64,000 nt of DNA from UBA1181 sp045639525 (GTDB lineage: Bacteria; Bacteroidota; Bacteroidia; Bacteroidales; Paludibacteraceae): assembly GCA_045639525.1 (NCBI GenBank), contig JAZUDI010000077.1, forward strand, positions 62,001-126,000, given 5' to 3'. The position numbers and the translations under genes were made by a program. The notes beneath the pieces were generated by a model that saw only the letters and a program-made list of their open reading frames with translations, was not told the DNA's origin and ran no database searches. Shown here piece after piece: positions 26,061 to 34,322 of this stretch (positions are counted from its first letter, which is position 1; each line of letters begins with the position of its first letter).

Positions 26061-27258
26061 CGTCGTTAGTTCACTTTCCCAAAAACAAATTAAACTCATT
26101 AAGATCCTCGGACACACGATACCTTGGATCATTCTGTTGATCATGCCGTTAATCGTATTCGGTAGAGAAGACGGCGATGCGCCATGGGGACAATACATCA
26201 AGCAATTGATCTCCCCCGTATCGTTCAGCATCATATTCTATTTGAACTTTCTCTGTTTTGTGGAGAAATACATCTTTCAAAACAAGGTCAAGCATTTTAT
26301 CATTGCCAATCTTATCACCTATGCGATCATATGCGGCATGCATTTCCTATGGTTTAGGGTAATCATCCCCGACACGCCACCGCCTACCGTGAAACTCATT
26401 GAAAAGGTGGAGGAACTGCAACAGGAGATCGCCATTCTGAAGAGGGGCAACGACACAATCATCGACAACCAGCAAGAGGAGATCAAACTTAAGCCTATCG
26501 ACAAGAAAGAGAGCAAGGCGTACCAAGCACGTTTGAAACTCAGATGGTGGCATATCTTCACAGATATCTTCACGTTTATCCTCATCACAGGTATCGCGGT
26601 AGCCTTCAAATCCACCATCAGTTGGTTCCAGAACGAAGAGAAAAGACAAGAGGCGGAGAAGCAGAAATACGAGGTGGAACTCAAAAATTTGAAGAGCCAA
26701 ATCAATCCTCACTTCCTATTCAACACGCTGAACAACATCTATGCGCTGATCGCCATTAGCCAAGACAAGGCGCAAGAGGCGGTGATGAACCTCAGCCACA
26801 TGCTCCGTTACGTGCTTTACGACGACGACAAAACATTCGTTCCGATCAGCAAGGAGGTGGATTTCATCAACAACTACATCCAATTGATGAAGTTACGACT
26901 CTCCCGAAACGTGGAGGTCAATGTGGAGACTAACATCGACAAGAATCCGGAACTTCCGATCGCGCCGCTCCTATTTATCTCGTTCATCGAAAACGCCTTC
27001 AAGCATGGCGTTTCCAACACGGAACCATCGTACATCAACTTCTCTATCGAGACCATTGATAAGGATACAGTACGCTGCGAACTGAGAAATAGTTACTTCC
27101 CAAAAACGGAAGAGCACGACAAAAGCGGTTCGGGCATCGGTATTGAGAATACCAGACGTAGACTGGAACTCCTCTACCCCGACGCCCACCAATTTGAGTT
27201 CGGCGTAAAAGAGAAAGAGTATTATTCATTATTAATCATCCATACAAAACAAAGCTGA
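26053..27258 (+). CDS. LytS/YehU-family sensor histidine kinase
   Basis: This 401-residue protein has four predicted membrane helices in the first 195 residues, and a charged stretch (about 115-160) between the third and fourth that may be extracytoplasmic. It then has the His_kinase domain with the phosphoacceptor His220 in SQINPHFLFNTLNN. The ATPase part has FISFIENAFKHGV (N box) and GSGIGIENTRRRLELLY (G box). It is the partner of the LytTR regulator encoded one base downstream. The signal is unknown. Co-transcription with a secreted nuclease/phosphatase-like protein and a surface lipoprotein suggests envelope monitoring. Confidence 0.92.
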   Translation: MNNVVSSLSQKQIKLIKILGHTIPWIILLIMPLIVFGREDGDAPWGQYIKQLISPVSFSIIFYLNFLCFVEKYIFQNKVKHFIIANLITYAIICGMHFLWFRVIIPDTPPPTVKLIEKVEELQQEIAILKRGNDTIIDNQQEEIKLKPIDKKESKAYQARLKLRWWHIFTDIFTFILITGIAVAFKSTISWFQNEEKRQEAEKQKYEVELKNLKSQINPHFLFNTLNNIYALIAISQDKAQEAVMNLSHMLRYVLYDDDKTFVPISKEVDFINNYIQLMKLRLSRNVEVNVETNIDKNPELPIAPLLFISFIENAFKHGVSNTEPSYINFSIETIDKDTVRCELRNSYFPKTEEHDKSGSGIGIENTRRRLELLYPDAHQFEFGVKEKEYYSLLIIHTKQS

Positions 27259-27259
27259 C

Positions 27260-28006
27260 ATGATGGAATTGAAATGCATCGTAGTGGACGACGAGCCATT
27301 GGCATTGGGACTTATTGAGTCTTATGTAAAAAAAACTCCTTTCCTCAACCTGGTAGGTAGTTATTCCAGCGCCGTCGAGGCCTCCAGTGTATTATCGACC
27401 AACCCACCTGATTTGATGTTTCTTGACATCCAAATGCCGGAAATGAACGGTTTGGAGTTCTCTAAACTCGTGGGAGATAAGACCAAAGTCATCTTCACAA
27501 CCGCCTTTGGACAATACGCATTGGACGGATTCAAAGTGAATGCGTTGGATTATCTGCTAAAACCAATCAGCTACACAGATTTCCTCCAAGCAGCCAACAA
27601 GGCGCTCAACTGGTTTAAAATGACATCCGGACACTCCGGAGAGGCCACAACCGCCAAGGCGGAAGAGGAGGAACCAAAGAGCATTTTCGTAAAGACAGAC
27701 TACAAACTTGTTCAAATTGAATTGGACAAGATCCTCTATGTGGAGGGTATGAAGGATTATGTGAAGATCCATTTGGAGGATCAACAATTCCCTATCCTCT
27801 CCCTGATGAGTATGAAAGCCTTGGAGGGAACTCTTCCTGCAAGCCGCTTCATGAGGGTACACCGCTCCTACATCGTGCAATCCAGCAAGATCAAAGAGGT
27901 GGAGAGAAACCGTATCGTTTTTGGCAAGACCTATATCCCGGTTTCAGACTCCTACAAGGATGTATTCCAGGAGTTCATCGACAAAAGGATGTTGTCTAAC
28001 CAATAA
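27260..28006 (+). CDS. LytTR-family response regulator
   Basis: This 248-residue protein has a receiver domain (VVDDEPLALGLIESY at the N-terminus, phospho-acceptor Asp56 in LMFLDIQMPEMNG, and the conserved Lys in YLLKPI). A LytTR DNA-binding domain follows from about residue 140 (FVKTDYKLVQIELDKILYV, FMRVHRSYIV). These regulators bind short imperfect repeats upstream of target genes, often including their own operon. It directly follows the LytS-like kinase gene, making a complete two-component system. Confidence 0.93.
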   Translation: MMELKCIVVDDEPLALGLIESYVKKTPFLNLVGSYSSAVEASSVLSTNPPDLMFLDIQMPEMNGLEFSKLVGDKTKVIFTTAFGQYALDGFKVNALDYLLKPISYTDFLQAANKALNWFKMTSGHSGEATTAKAEEEEPKSIFVKTDYKLVQIELDKILYVEGMKDYVKIHLEDQQFPILSLMSMKALEGTLPASRFMRVHRSYIVQSSKIKEVERNRIVFGKTYIPVSDSYKDVFQEFIDKRMLSNQ

Positions 28007-28021
28007 TAAATCGCAAGGAGC

Positions 28022-29590
28022 ATGGCTTTCCTACAGAACATACAACTCACACTACTTCCCGAACAGGCGGGAGAGAGCTCCCTTTTAAAGGAGGAGGTGG
28101 CGAAGAAGATCCGCGTAAAAAGGGAAGAGGTGACGGATGTGCGGATCATCCGCAAATCCATCGACGCCCGTTCCAGATCGCAAGTAAAGATCAACCTCTG
28201 TGTGGATGTATACACGAAGGGAACTAAGCCACAACCTATCTCCTATCCTTTTCAATACCAAGATGTCACAAAAGGGGAACCCGTCCTTGTCATTGGTGCG
28301 GGACCCGCCGGACTCTTCGGAGCCTTGCGTCTGATCGAGTTGGGTTTCAAACCCATCATCATTGAACGAGGCAAAGAGGTAAGCAACCGAAAGAAGGACA
28401 TCGCTCAACTCAACCGAAACAATGGATTGAACACCGAATCGAACTACTGCTTCGGTGAAGGTGGTGCAGGTACATTTTCCGATGGAAAACTCTTCACTCG
28501 CTCTAAAAAGAGGGGCGACTGTAGCCGTATTCTGCTTACCTTCCACCAACATGGGGCACAAGATGAGATTCTCTACGAGGCACATCCCCACATCGGTACC
28601 GACCGACTACCGACCGTCATCAAAAACATGAGAGAGACCATTCTCCAATATGGCGGGGAGATCCATTTCGAGACAAAAATGACCGAACTTTTGGTCAAAG
28701 AGAATCAAGTGGAGGGAATTCGAACAGAGAAGGGAGATACCTTCCTCGCCCGCCATCTGATCCTTGCTACAGGTCACTCTTCGCGAGATGTCTATGCCAT
28801 GCTGCACGAAGCAGGCGTACAATTGGAGTGCAAGGGATTTGCCATGGGCGTCCGGGTTGAGCATCCGCAAGCGTTGATCGACTCTATCCAATACCACTGC
28901 AAGAATCGCGGCAAATACCTTCCCGCAGCCGCCTACAACGTGGTGACGCAGGTGAAGGAGAGAGGAGTTTACTCCTTCTGTATGTGTCCAGGAGGGTTCA
29001 TTGTACCCGCCTCCACAGGCGAAGGCGAATGCGTGGTGAACGGAATGTCCCCTTCGCAGCGCAATTCACCTTTGGCGAACGCCGCCATAGTGGTCGAGAT
29101 ACGTCCGGAAGACCTAAAGGATTACGAACAATACGGAGCCCTCGCAGGACTTCGATTCCAAGAGGAATACGAACGTCTCTCCTTTCAAAACGGAGGAGGC
29201 AACGCAGTAGCACCCGCCCAAAGGTTGGTTGACTTCGTCAATAACTGTAGTTCAAAAGATTTACCCAAGACCTCCTATCTACCAGGAATCATTCCATCAG
29301 ACATCCACAAATGGATGCCGAATTTCATTCGGGAAAGAATGCAGGAGGGATTTAAGGATTTCGACAAAAAAATGCGAGGATTTCTTACCAACGACGCGAT
29401 CATCGTGGGTGTAGAGTCGCGCACCTCATCACCTGTACGCGTTCCGCGCGATCCGGAGAGTTTCCAACACCCGCAAATCAAAGGACTCTACCCTTGCGGT
29501 GAAGGGGCTGGCTATGCGGGAGGCATCACCTCTTCCGCCATGGATGGACAAATCTGTGCGGAGAAGATATTCGAGGCGAGACACAAGTAG
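28022..29590 (+). CDS. FAD-dependent oxidoreductase (COG2509-type)
   Basis: This 522-residue protein has an N-terminal domain of about 90 residues without a known motif, then an FAD-binding GxGxxG (VLVIGAGPAGLFGALRLIELG). The segment GEGGAGTFSDGKLFTR is characteristic of the uncharacterised FAD-dependent dehydrogenase family COG2509. The C-terminal FAD signature is GLYPCGEGAGYAGGITSSAMDG. It is probably cytosolic, since no signal peptide is present. Substrate and partner are unknown for the family. It is the last gene of the operon and ends one base before a convergent gene. Confidence 0.88.
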   Translation: MAFLQNIQLTLLPEQAGESSLLKEEVAKKIRVKREEVTDVRIIRKSIDARSRSQVKINLCVDVYTKGTKPQPISYPFQYQDVTKGEPVLVIGAGPAGLFGALRLIELGFKPIIIERGKEVSNRKKDIAQLNRNNGLNTESNYCFGEGGAGTFSDGKLFTRSKKRGDCSRILLTFHQHGAQDEILYEAHPHIGTDRLPTVIKNMRETILQYGGEIHFETKMTELLVKENQVEGIRTEKGDTFLARHLILATGHSSRDVYAMLHEAGVQLECKGFAMGVRVEHPQALIDSIQYHCKNRGKYLPAAAYNVVTQVKERGVYSFCMCPGGFIVPASTGEGECVVNGMSPSQRNSPLANAAIVVEIRPEDLKDYEQYGALAGLRFQEEYERLSFQNGGGNAVAPAQRLVDFVNNCSSKDLPKTSYLPGIIPSDIHKWMPNFIRERMQEGFKDFDKKMRGFLTNDAIIVGVESRTSSPVRVPRDPESFQHPQIKGLYPCGEGAGYAGGITSSAMDGQICAEKIFEARHK

Positions 29591-29591
29591 A

Positions 29592-30386
29592 CTACTTCTT
29601 CACCTTTTCAAACAACCAATCCATCAAATCGGTGGAACTGGTCGCCATATCCCAAGCATCGTCATGTTTGGTGTCTTGGTATTCGATTACATCGGAATCG
29701 TTACCGTTGGCCTTCAAGACCACGCCCAACTCACGGACACTTTGGATCGGTACAATAGGGTCCTCCACACCGTTAAACACGCGGCAAGGAACCTTTTTCT
29801 TCTTCATACGGACAGGATCGATGTAACCGGAAACAGCACAAACACCCGCATACAATTTAGGGTTGCGCGCCACCAAATCCAAAACACCGAATGCGCCCAT
29901 ATCTTTTCCAACCAAATAGACGCGGGAGATATCTATCTTATCCTGTTTCTTCAAATAGAATTGAATGATCTGCTCGACAATCTTACTGCTGGTTGTCTGC
30001 TCGGGATTCTCCCTCACGACAATGGAACCATCCGCCATTCTATCATATATCGCCCACGAATCGTCCTCTGGGCATTGCGGCATAATCACGACAGCCGATT
30101 GGTAATTTCTAGCCAATTCGCTCATATAAAGGGCCGATCCATATTTGAGTTGCATCAAATTATCATCGCCTCTCTCCTCCTCGCCATGAAGGAAGATAAG
30201 GAGCGGAAAGCGCAATCCCTCCACACCATATCCCTTGGGATACATGACACGGTATTGCAAACGCTCTCCCTGATAACGGTATTCTCTACCATAATACTTT
30301 TCTGGAATGATATCTTCCGTCTGGGCGTATAAGTTCATACCCAAAGCAGCCAAGAGAGCAACCAACACAATCCGAAATTTCACCAT
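29592..30386 (-). CDS. Secreted alpha/beta-hydrolase homologue with substituted nucleophile
   Basis: This 264-residue protein has a signal peptide (VLVALLAALGMNLYAQ). It follows the phospholipase/feruloyl-esterase-like layout with FLHGEEERGDDN (usually LHGxGERGDDN) and a final HDDAWDMAT His motif. At the nucleophile elbow, where homologues have GxSMGG, it reads GKDMGAFG, so the Ser is Asp162. Unless another residue substitutes, it should lack esterase activity and may act as a carbohydrate- or ester-binding protein. The codons (GGA AAA GAT ATG GGC on the minus strand) are clear. It lies 42 bases downstream of an orphan glycosyltransferase gene and is probably co-transcribed with it. Confidence 0.85.
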   Translation of the reverse strand: MVKFRIVLVALLAALGMNLYAQTEDIIPEKYYGREYRYQGERLQYRVMYPKGYGVEGLRFPLLIFLHGEEERGDDNLMQLKYGSALYMSELARNYQSAVVIMPQCPEDDSWAIYDRMADGSIVVRENPEQTTSSKIVEQIIQFYLKKQDKIDISRVYLVGKDMGAFGVLDLVARNPKLYAGVCAVSGYIDPVRMKKKKVPCRVFNGVEDPIVPIQSVRELGVVLKANGNDSDVIEYQDTKHDDAWDMATSSTDLMDWLFEKVKK

Positions 30387-30428
30387 AACAGAACTTTTTT
30401 TATATTCACAATAATATGGTATAAACCT

Positions 30429-31526
30429 TTATAGTCGAAGTCTTTTCAAACTTTCTAGATTCCGCTTCAACGCATCAACACTGAATGGATAAATGTAGCG
30501 TAGCACGGCCATGGCCTCGCCATTAAACATCTCGTCATCAATGCTCTTCTCCATTTGCGACACGCTCCGCTCCAAAAATGCGCCCACCTCTTCAAAACGG
30601 GCGGGATTTTGGTCAAAACAACTCTTCACCTTCGCCCAAGAATCCGGACGCATCATATTGACATGCCACCACGAAAAACCAACCGGAATCAATTTAGGTT
30701 TGCAGACAAACAACTCTATCAAAGTATAGGAATCGCTTCTGGACAAAGAGTAACTTGGCATATCAGCCACCTCATAATGACATTGGGGCGTCACCTCAAA
30801 AATCAAGTGGTCTCCTATTCCATTGAAGGGCGGCAACAGATTAAAATCGTCACCCTTTTCGCCTAAAGTGGTGTACCATTTACCATCGATATTGACAACA
30901 TTCACTCCTGATATCATCAAATTCCACCCTTTTCGCTTGAACATATATTTCGCGAAATGGACAAATCGGGACTTCGCCTCCTGTCTCATTGAATTGCCAT
31001 ACAACCTACGGAGGAATTGGATGTTTGAGTTGGATAGCCAACATAACATACCGAAGAAACGGTGTCTGAAATAATAGTATATGTCATTTATTTGGAACCG
31101 AATCTCCTCCTCGCTTCTGGCGACATCGCACCAAAATTTCAACTGGTCCGTAAAATAGATTTGATCCGCGTCGATTTTCAAAGCGTAACGACGTGTCACC
31201 TTGGACAAGCAGAAATTATAGTAATTACACAACAAGTTCGGAGAATCGGCAGGCAGGCTCTTGGCATATTCATACTCCTCTTTGGTCAAATTAACGGAAT
31301 AGACCTTATGTTTGTATTCGTATGTCTTGATTTTATCAGGATAACGCTGACGCATCTTTTCGATCTCCTCGGCGCTATTGTCCGAGCAATCGTTCCACAC
31401 GATGACCAACTCATCCAACGCATCGATGCACGATTCGACACATGCCTCGATGGATTGCCCGTCGTTCTTGACACGCATCATACCCGAGACACCGGGCAAG
31501 AGATTTTGTTGGTTACTGCCATCCAT
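30429..31526 (-). CDS. Glycosyltransferase family 2-like, orphan
   Basis: This protein has about 365 residues from the ATG at 31526. The longer frame to 31580 starts with a hydrophobic stretch unlike the family. It shows GMMRVKNDGQSIEACVESCIDALDELV with WNDCSDNSAEEIE, a variant GT-A nucleotide site, and LKIDADQIYF as the DxD motif. The rest resembles capsule glycosyltransferases of the WaaE/beta-1,4-glucosyltransferase type. It lies outside the main polysaccharide cluster, about 7 kb from its first gene, and is transcribed divergently from pheT. Confidence 0.8.
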   Translation of the reverse strand: MDGSNQQNLLPGVSGMMRVKNDGQSIEACVESCIDALDELVIVWNDCSDNSAEEIEKMRQRYPDKIKTYEYKHKVYSVNLTKEEYEYAKSLPADSPNLLCNYYNFCLSKVTRRYALKIDADQIYFTDQLKFWCDVARSEEEIRFQINDIYYYFRHRFFGMLCWLSNSNIQFLRRLYGNSMRQEAKSRFVHFAKYMFKRKGWNLMISGVNVVNIDGKWYTTLGEKGDDFNLLPPFNGIGDHLIFEVTPQCHYEVADMPSYSLSRSDSYTLIELFVCKPKLIPVGFSWWHVNMMRPDSWAKVKSCFDQNPARFEEVGAFLERSVSQMEKSIDDEMFNGEAMAVLRYIYPFSVDALKRNLESLKRLRL

Positions 31527-31664
31527 AGATAAATCAATCAAAATAGTAATGTCAATGTAGTTCCCTAAAAAAACAACCATTAACAGACCATGCCATCATA
31601 GAGTCGAGCCTTACAAATTCACATCAAATCTTCACATCTATTTACCTCATTACTCAACACTATA

Positions 31665-31697
31665 CAAATGTAGGTAAGATTTTTGAATTTTGGGCAA
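31665..31697 (-). promoter_or_regulatory. Promoter for the orphan glycosyltransferase operon
   Basis: On the minus strand, 31672-31665 reads TACATTTG (TAnnTTTG), with a TTG at 31697-31695 after a 22-base spacer. The predicted start lies about 130 bases before the glycosyltransferase ATG. It overlaps the -33 end of the plus-strand promoter for pheT, so the two may compete for polymerase. Confidence 0.5.
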
Positions 31698-31723
31698 TTA
31701 TATGGATATTTTTCTTAATTTTG
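31690..31723 (+). promoter_or_regulatory. Promoter for pheT
   Basis: TTG at 31690-31692 is followed after 23 bases by TAATTTTG at 31716-31723, an exact TAnnTTTG match. It lies about 54 bases before the chosen pheT start. The spacer is at the long end for Bacteroidetes promoters. Confidence 0.6.
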
Positions 31724-31776
31724 CGGTTTGAAAAATGATAGGAGGCGTAATCGTCACCAAAAAAAGTAAAGTAGTA

Positions 31777-34242
31777 ATGAATATTTCATACAATTGGCTT
31801 AAAAAGTATATCAATTTGGATATCGAGCCAGAAGAAGTCTCTAAGGTATTGACCTCTATCGGTCTCGAAGTCGGAGGTGTTGAAGAAGTTCAATCCATCA
31901 AAGGAGGATTGGAGGGTTTGGTAATCGGCGAGGTTTTGGACTGCGTAGCGCATCCTGATTCCGACCATCTACACGTTACCAAAGTCAATGTTGGAGAGGG
32001 CGAGCCATTGCAAATCGTCTGTGGAGCGGCCAACTGCCGTACCGGATTGAAGACCATCGTGGCTACCATCGGGACTAAACTTTACAGCGGAGACGAGTGT
32101 TTCACCATCAAGCGTTCAAAACTTCGCGGCGTGGAGTCATTCGGTATGCTCTGTGCGGAGGATGAGATCGGCATCGGCAATAGCCATGCAGGTATCATCG
32201 AATTGCCAACAGACGCAAAGGTGGGTACACCAGCCAAAGAATACTATGGCATCGAGAGCGATTACATCATTGAGGTGGACATCACACCAAACAGAATAGA
32301 CGCCACTTCCCACTACGGTGTAGCCCGCGACTTGGCAGCCTACTTCCAGTTCCATGCGAACGGCAAATACAAATTGACCAAGCCAGACGTAAGCGCATTC
32401 AAGGTGGACAACCACGACTGTCCGGTAAAGGTGACCGTGGAGAATACCACCGCATGCCCCCGTTACACCGGAGTAGCCATTACAGGCGTCACCATCAAGG
32501 AGTCTCCTGAGTGGATGCAAAACGCATTGAGAGTGATCGGGTTAAGACCAATCAACAATGTTGTGGACGCCACCAACTATATGTTGCACGCGTTGGGACA
32601 ACCCCTCCACGCATTCGACTTGGATAAGATGGCCGGACAACACATCATCGTGAAAACCTTGCCAGAAGGCACAAAATTCACCACCCTCGACGGTGTGGAG
32701 AGAAGTTTGAACGCCAACGACTTGATGATTTGCGATGAGAAGGGCGGCGCATGTATCGCCGGCGTTTTCGGCGGTCTTGATTCTGGTGTTTCCGACACCA
32801 CCCAAAACATCTTCTTGGAGAGCGCATACTTCAACCCAGTATATGTCAGAAAGACCGCACGTCGTTTCGGTTTGAACACCGATGCCTCTTTCCGTTACGA
32901 AAGAGGATGCGATCCGAACAACACCCTCTACATCTTGAAGTGCGCCGCACTCTTGATCCAAGAGGTAGCGGGAGGAAAGATCTCCAGCGAGATTTTCGAT
33001 AACTACCCTACGCCAGTGGCACCATTCCCTGTGGAATTGTCATACAGCAAGGTCAACTCCTTGATCGGTAAAGAGATCAAGAAAGAGGAGGTGAAGACCA
33101 TCTTGAACGGATTGGAGATCGAGATCAAGAACGAGAAGGAGGATCAATTGTCCTTAGCGGTTCCTACATACAGAGTGGATGTTACCAGAGACGTGGATGT
33201 CATCGAAGATATTCTTCGTATATATGGTTACGATAATGTAGAGGAGGGATTGTCACTTTCCTCTTCAATCTCCTACTCGCCTAATCCAAACAGTTTGAAA
33301 TTACAGAACCTCATCTCCGAGCAATTGACGGGATGTGGCTTCAACGAAATATTGAACAACTCACTCACCAAGGTTTCCTACTACACCCACGGCGAGACCT
33401 ACCCTGCCGAGAAGGCTGTGATGGTCATGAATCCATTGAGTACCGATTTGGGCTGTATGCGTCAAACCCTTCTCTTCGGAGGTTTGGAGAGTGTCTCTTA
33501 CAATGTCAACAGAAAGAACGGCGACATCAAGTTCTACGAGTTCGGTAACTGCTACCACTTAGATCCTAGTAAGAGTTCCACAGCGGAGGCCCCTTTGAAG
33601 CCATACAGCGAGGATTTCCACTTGGGTATCTGGTTGACAGGAAACAAGACCGCTCAAAGTTGGGTGGCTAAGCAAGAAAAAAGCTCCTTCTTCCAATTGA
33701 GAGCCTATGTGGACAACATCTTGGCACGTCTCGGTTTCAACTTGAAGAAATTGGTTTATGGCATCTACGAGGACGATTTGATCTCCGACGGTTTGGGAAT
33801 CCTTACCAACACAGGCAAACAACTCGCCACCATGGGTATCGTCTCAAAGAGCACTTTGAACCTATTCGGATTGGACAACAACGTTTACTTCGCCGATTTG
33901 AACTGGAACGCGATCCTTTCCGAGTTGAAGAACCATAAGGTTACCTACTCCGACATCTCAAAATTCCCAGAGGCAAAGAGAGACCTTGCCCTCTTGATCG
34001 ACAAGAAGGTAACTTTCGCAGACATCGAGAAGGTAGCCATGGAATCAGAGAAGAAACTCATCAAGAACATCTATTTGTTCGATGTTTACGAGGGAAAGAA
34101 CTTGGATTTCGGAAAGAAATCATATGCGGTCAGCTTCATTCTACAAGACGAAACGAAGACCATGACGGACGCACAAATCGACGCCATCATGAACAAATTG
34201 ATGAAGAACTTCGAATCTAAGTTGAACGCTAAGATCCGTTAA
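31777..34242 (+). CDS. pheT: Phenylalanyl-tRNA synthetase beta subunit
   Basis: This protein has about 821 residues from the ATG at 31777, where the family N-terminus MNISYNWLKKYINLDIEPEEV begins; the frame is open 14 codons further. Domains appear in order. The EMAP-like tRNA-binding part (about 40-150) contains VLDCVAHPDSDHLHVTKV and VCGAANCRTGLKT. The B3/B4 editing domain contains NVVDATNYMLHALGQPLHAFD, and the B5 domain and the catalytic-like core follow. The C-terminal anticodon-binding FDX-ACB domain contains DISKFPEAKRDLALLIDK. It pairs with PheS to charge tRNA-Phe and to edit mis-charged tyrosine. No pheS is present in the window, so the subunits are encoded apart. Confidence 0.97.
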   Translation: MNISYNWLKKYINLDIEPEEVSKVLTSIGLEVGGVEEVQSIKGGLEGLVIGEVLDCVAHPDSDHLHVTKVNVGEGEPLQIVCGAANCRTGLKTIVATIGTKLYSGDECFTIKRSKLRGVESFGMLCAEDEIGIGNSHAGIIELPTDAKVGTPAKEYYGIESDYIIEVDITPNRIDATSHYGVARDLAAYFQFHANGKYKLTKPDVSAFKVDNHDCPVKVTVENTTACPRYTGVAITGVTIKESPEWMQNALRVIGLRPINNVVDATNYMLHALGQPLHAFDLDKMAGQHIIVKTLPEGTKFTTLDGVERSLNANDLMICDEKGGACIAGVFGGLDSGVSDTTQNIFLESAYFNPVYVRKTARRFGLNTDASFRYERGCDPNNTLYILKCAALLIQEVAGGKISSEIFDNYPTPVAPFPVELSYSKVNSLIGKEIKKEEVKTILNGLEIEIKNEKEDQLSLAVPTYRVDVTRDVDVIEDILRIYGYDNVEEGLSLSSSISYSPNPNSLKLQNLISEQLTGCGFNEILNNSLTKVSYYTHGETYPAEKAVMVMNPLSTDLGCMRQTLLFGGLESVSYNVNRKNGDIKFYEFGNCYHLDPSKSSTAEAPLKPYSEDFHLGIWLTGNKTAQSWVAKQEKSSFFQLRAYVDNILARLGFNLKKLVYGIYEDDLISDGLGILTNTGKQLATMGIVSKSTLNLFGLDNNVYFADLNWNAILSELKNHKVTYSDISKFPEAKRDLALLIDKKVTFADIEKVAMESEKKLIKNIYLFDVYEGKNLDFGKKSYAVSFILQDETKTMTDAQIDAIMNKLMKNFESKLNAKIR

Positions 34243-34252
34243 AAGCAAAGTT

Positions 34253-34282
34253 TTGTCGTTATCAAAAAAAAGATTAACTTTG
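34253..34282 (+). promoter_or_regulatory. Bacteroidetes-type promoter for tig
   Basis: TTG at 34253-34255 (within TTTTG) is followed after 19 bases by TAACTTTG at 34275-34282, a consensus arrangement. The expected start is about 35 bases before the tig ATG, and it lies just downstream of the pheT stop. Confidence 0.8.
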
Positions 34283-34322
34283 CACACCATTTTTGAAAGA
34301 TTTATAAATTATACATAACAAT

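Noticed and set aside
29001..29232. Arg-rich overlapping frames inside the FAD oxidoreductase gene
   Set aside because: They are out-of-frame readings of a gene with clear FAD motifs across this interval, with no independent support.
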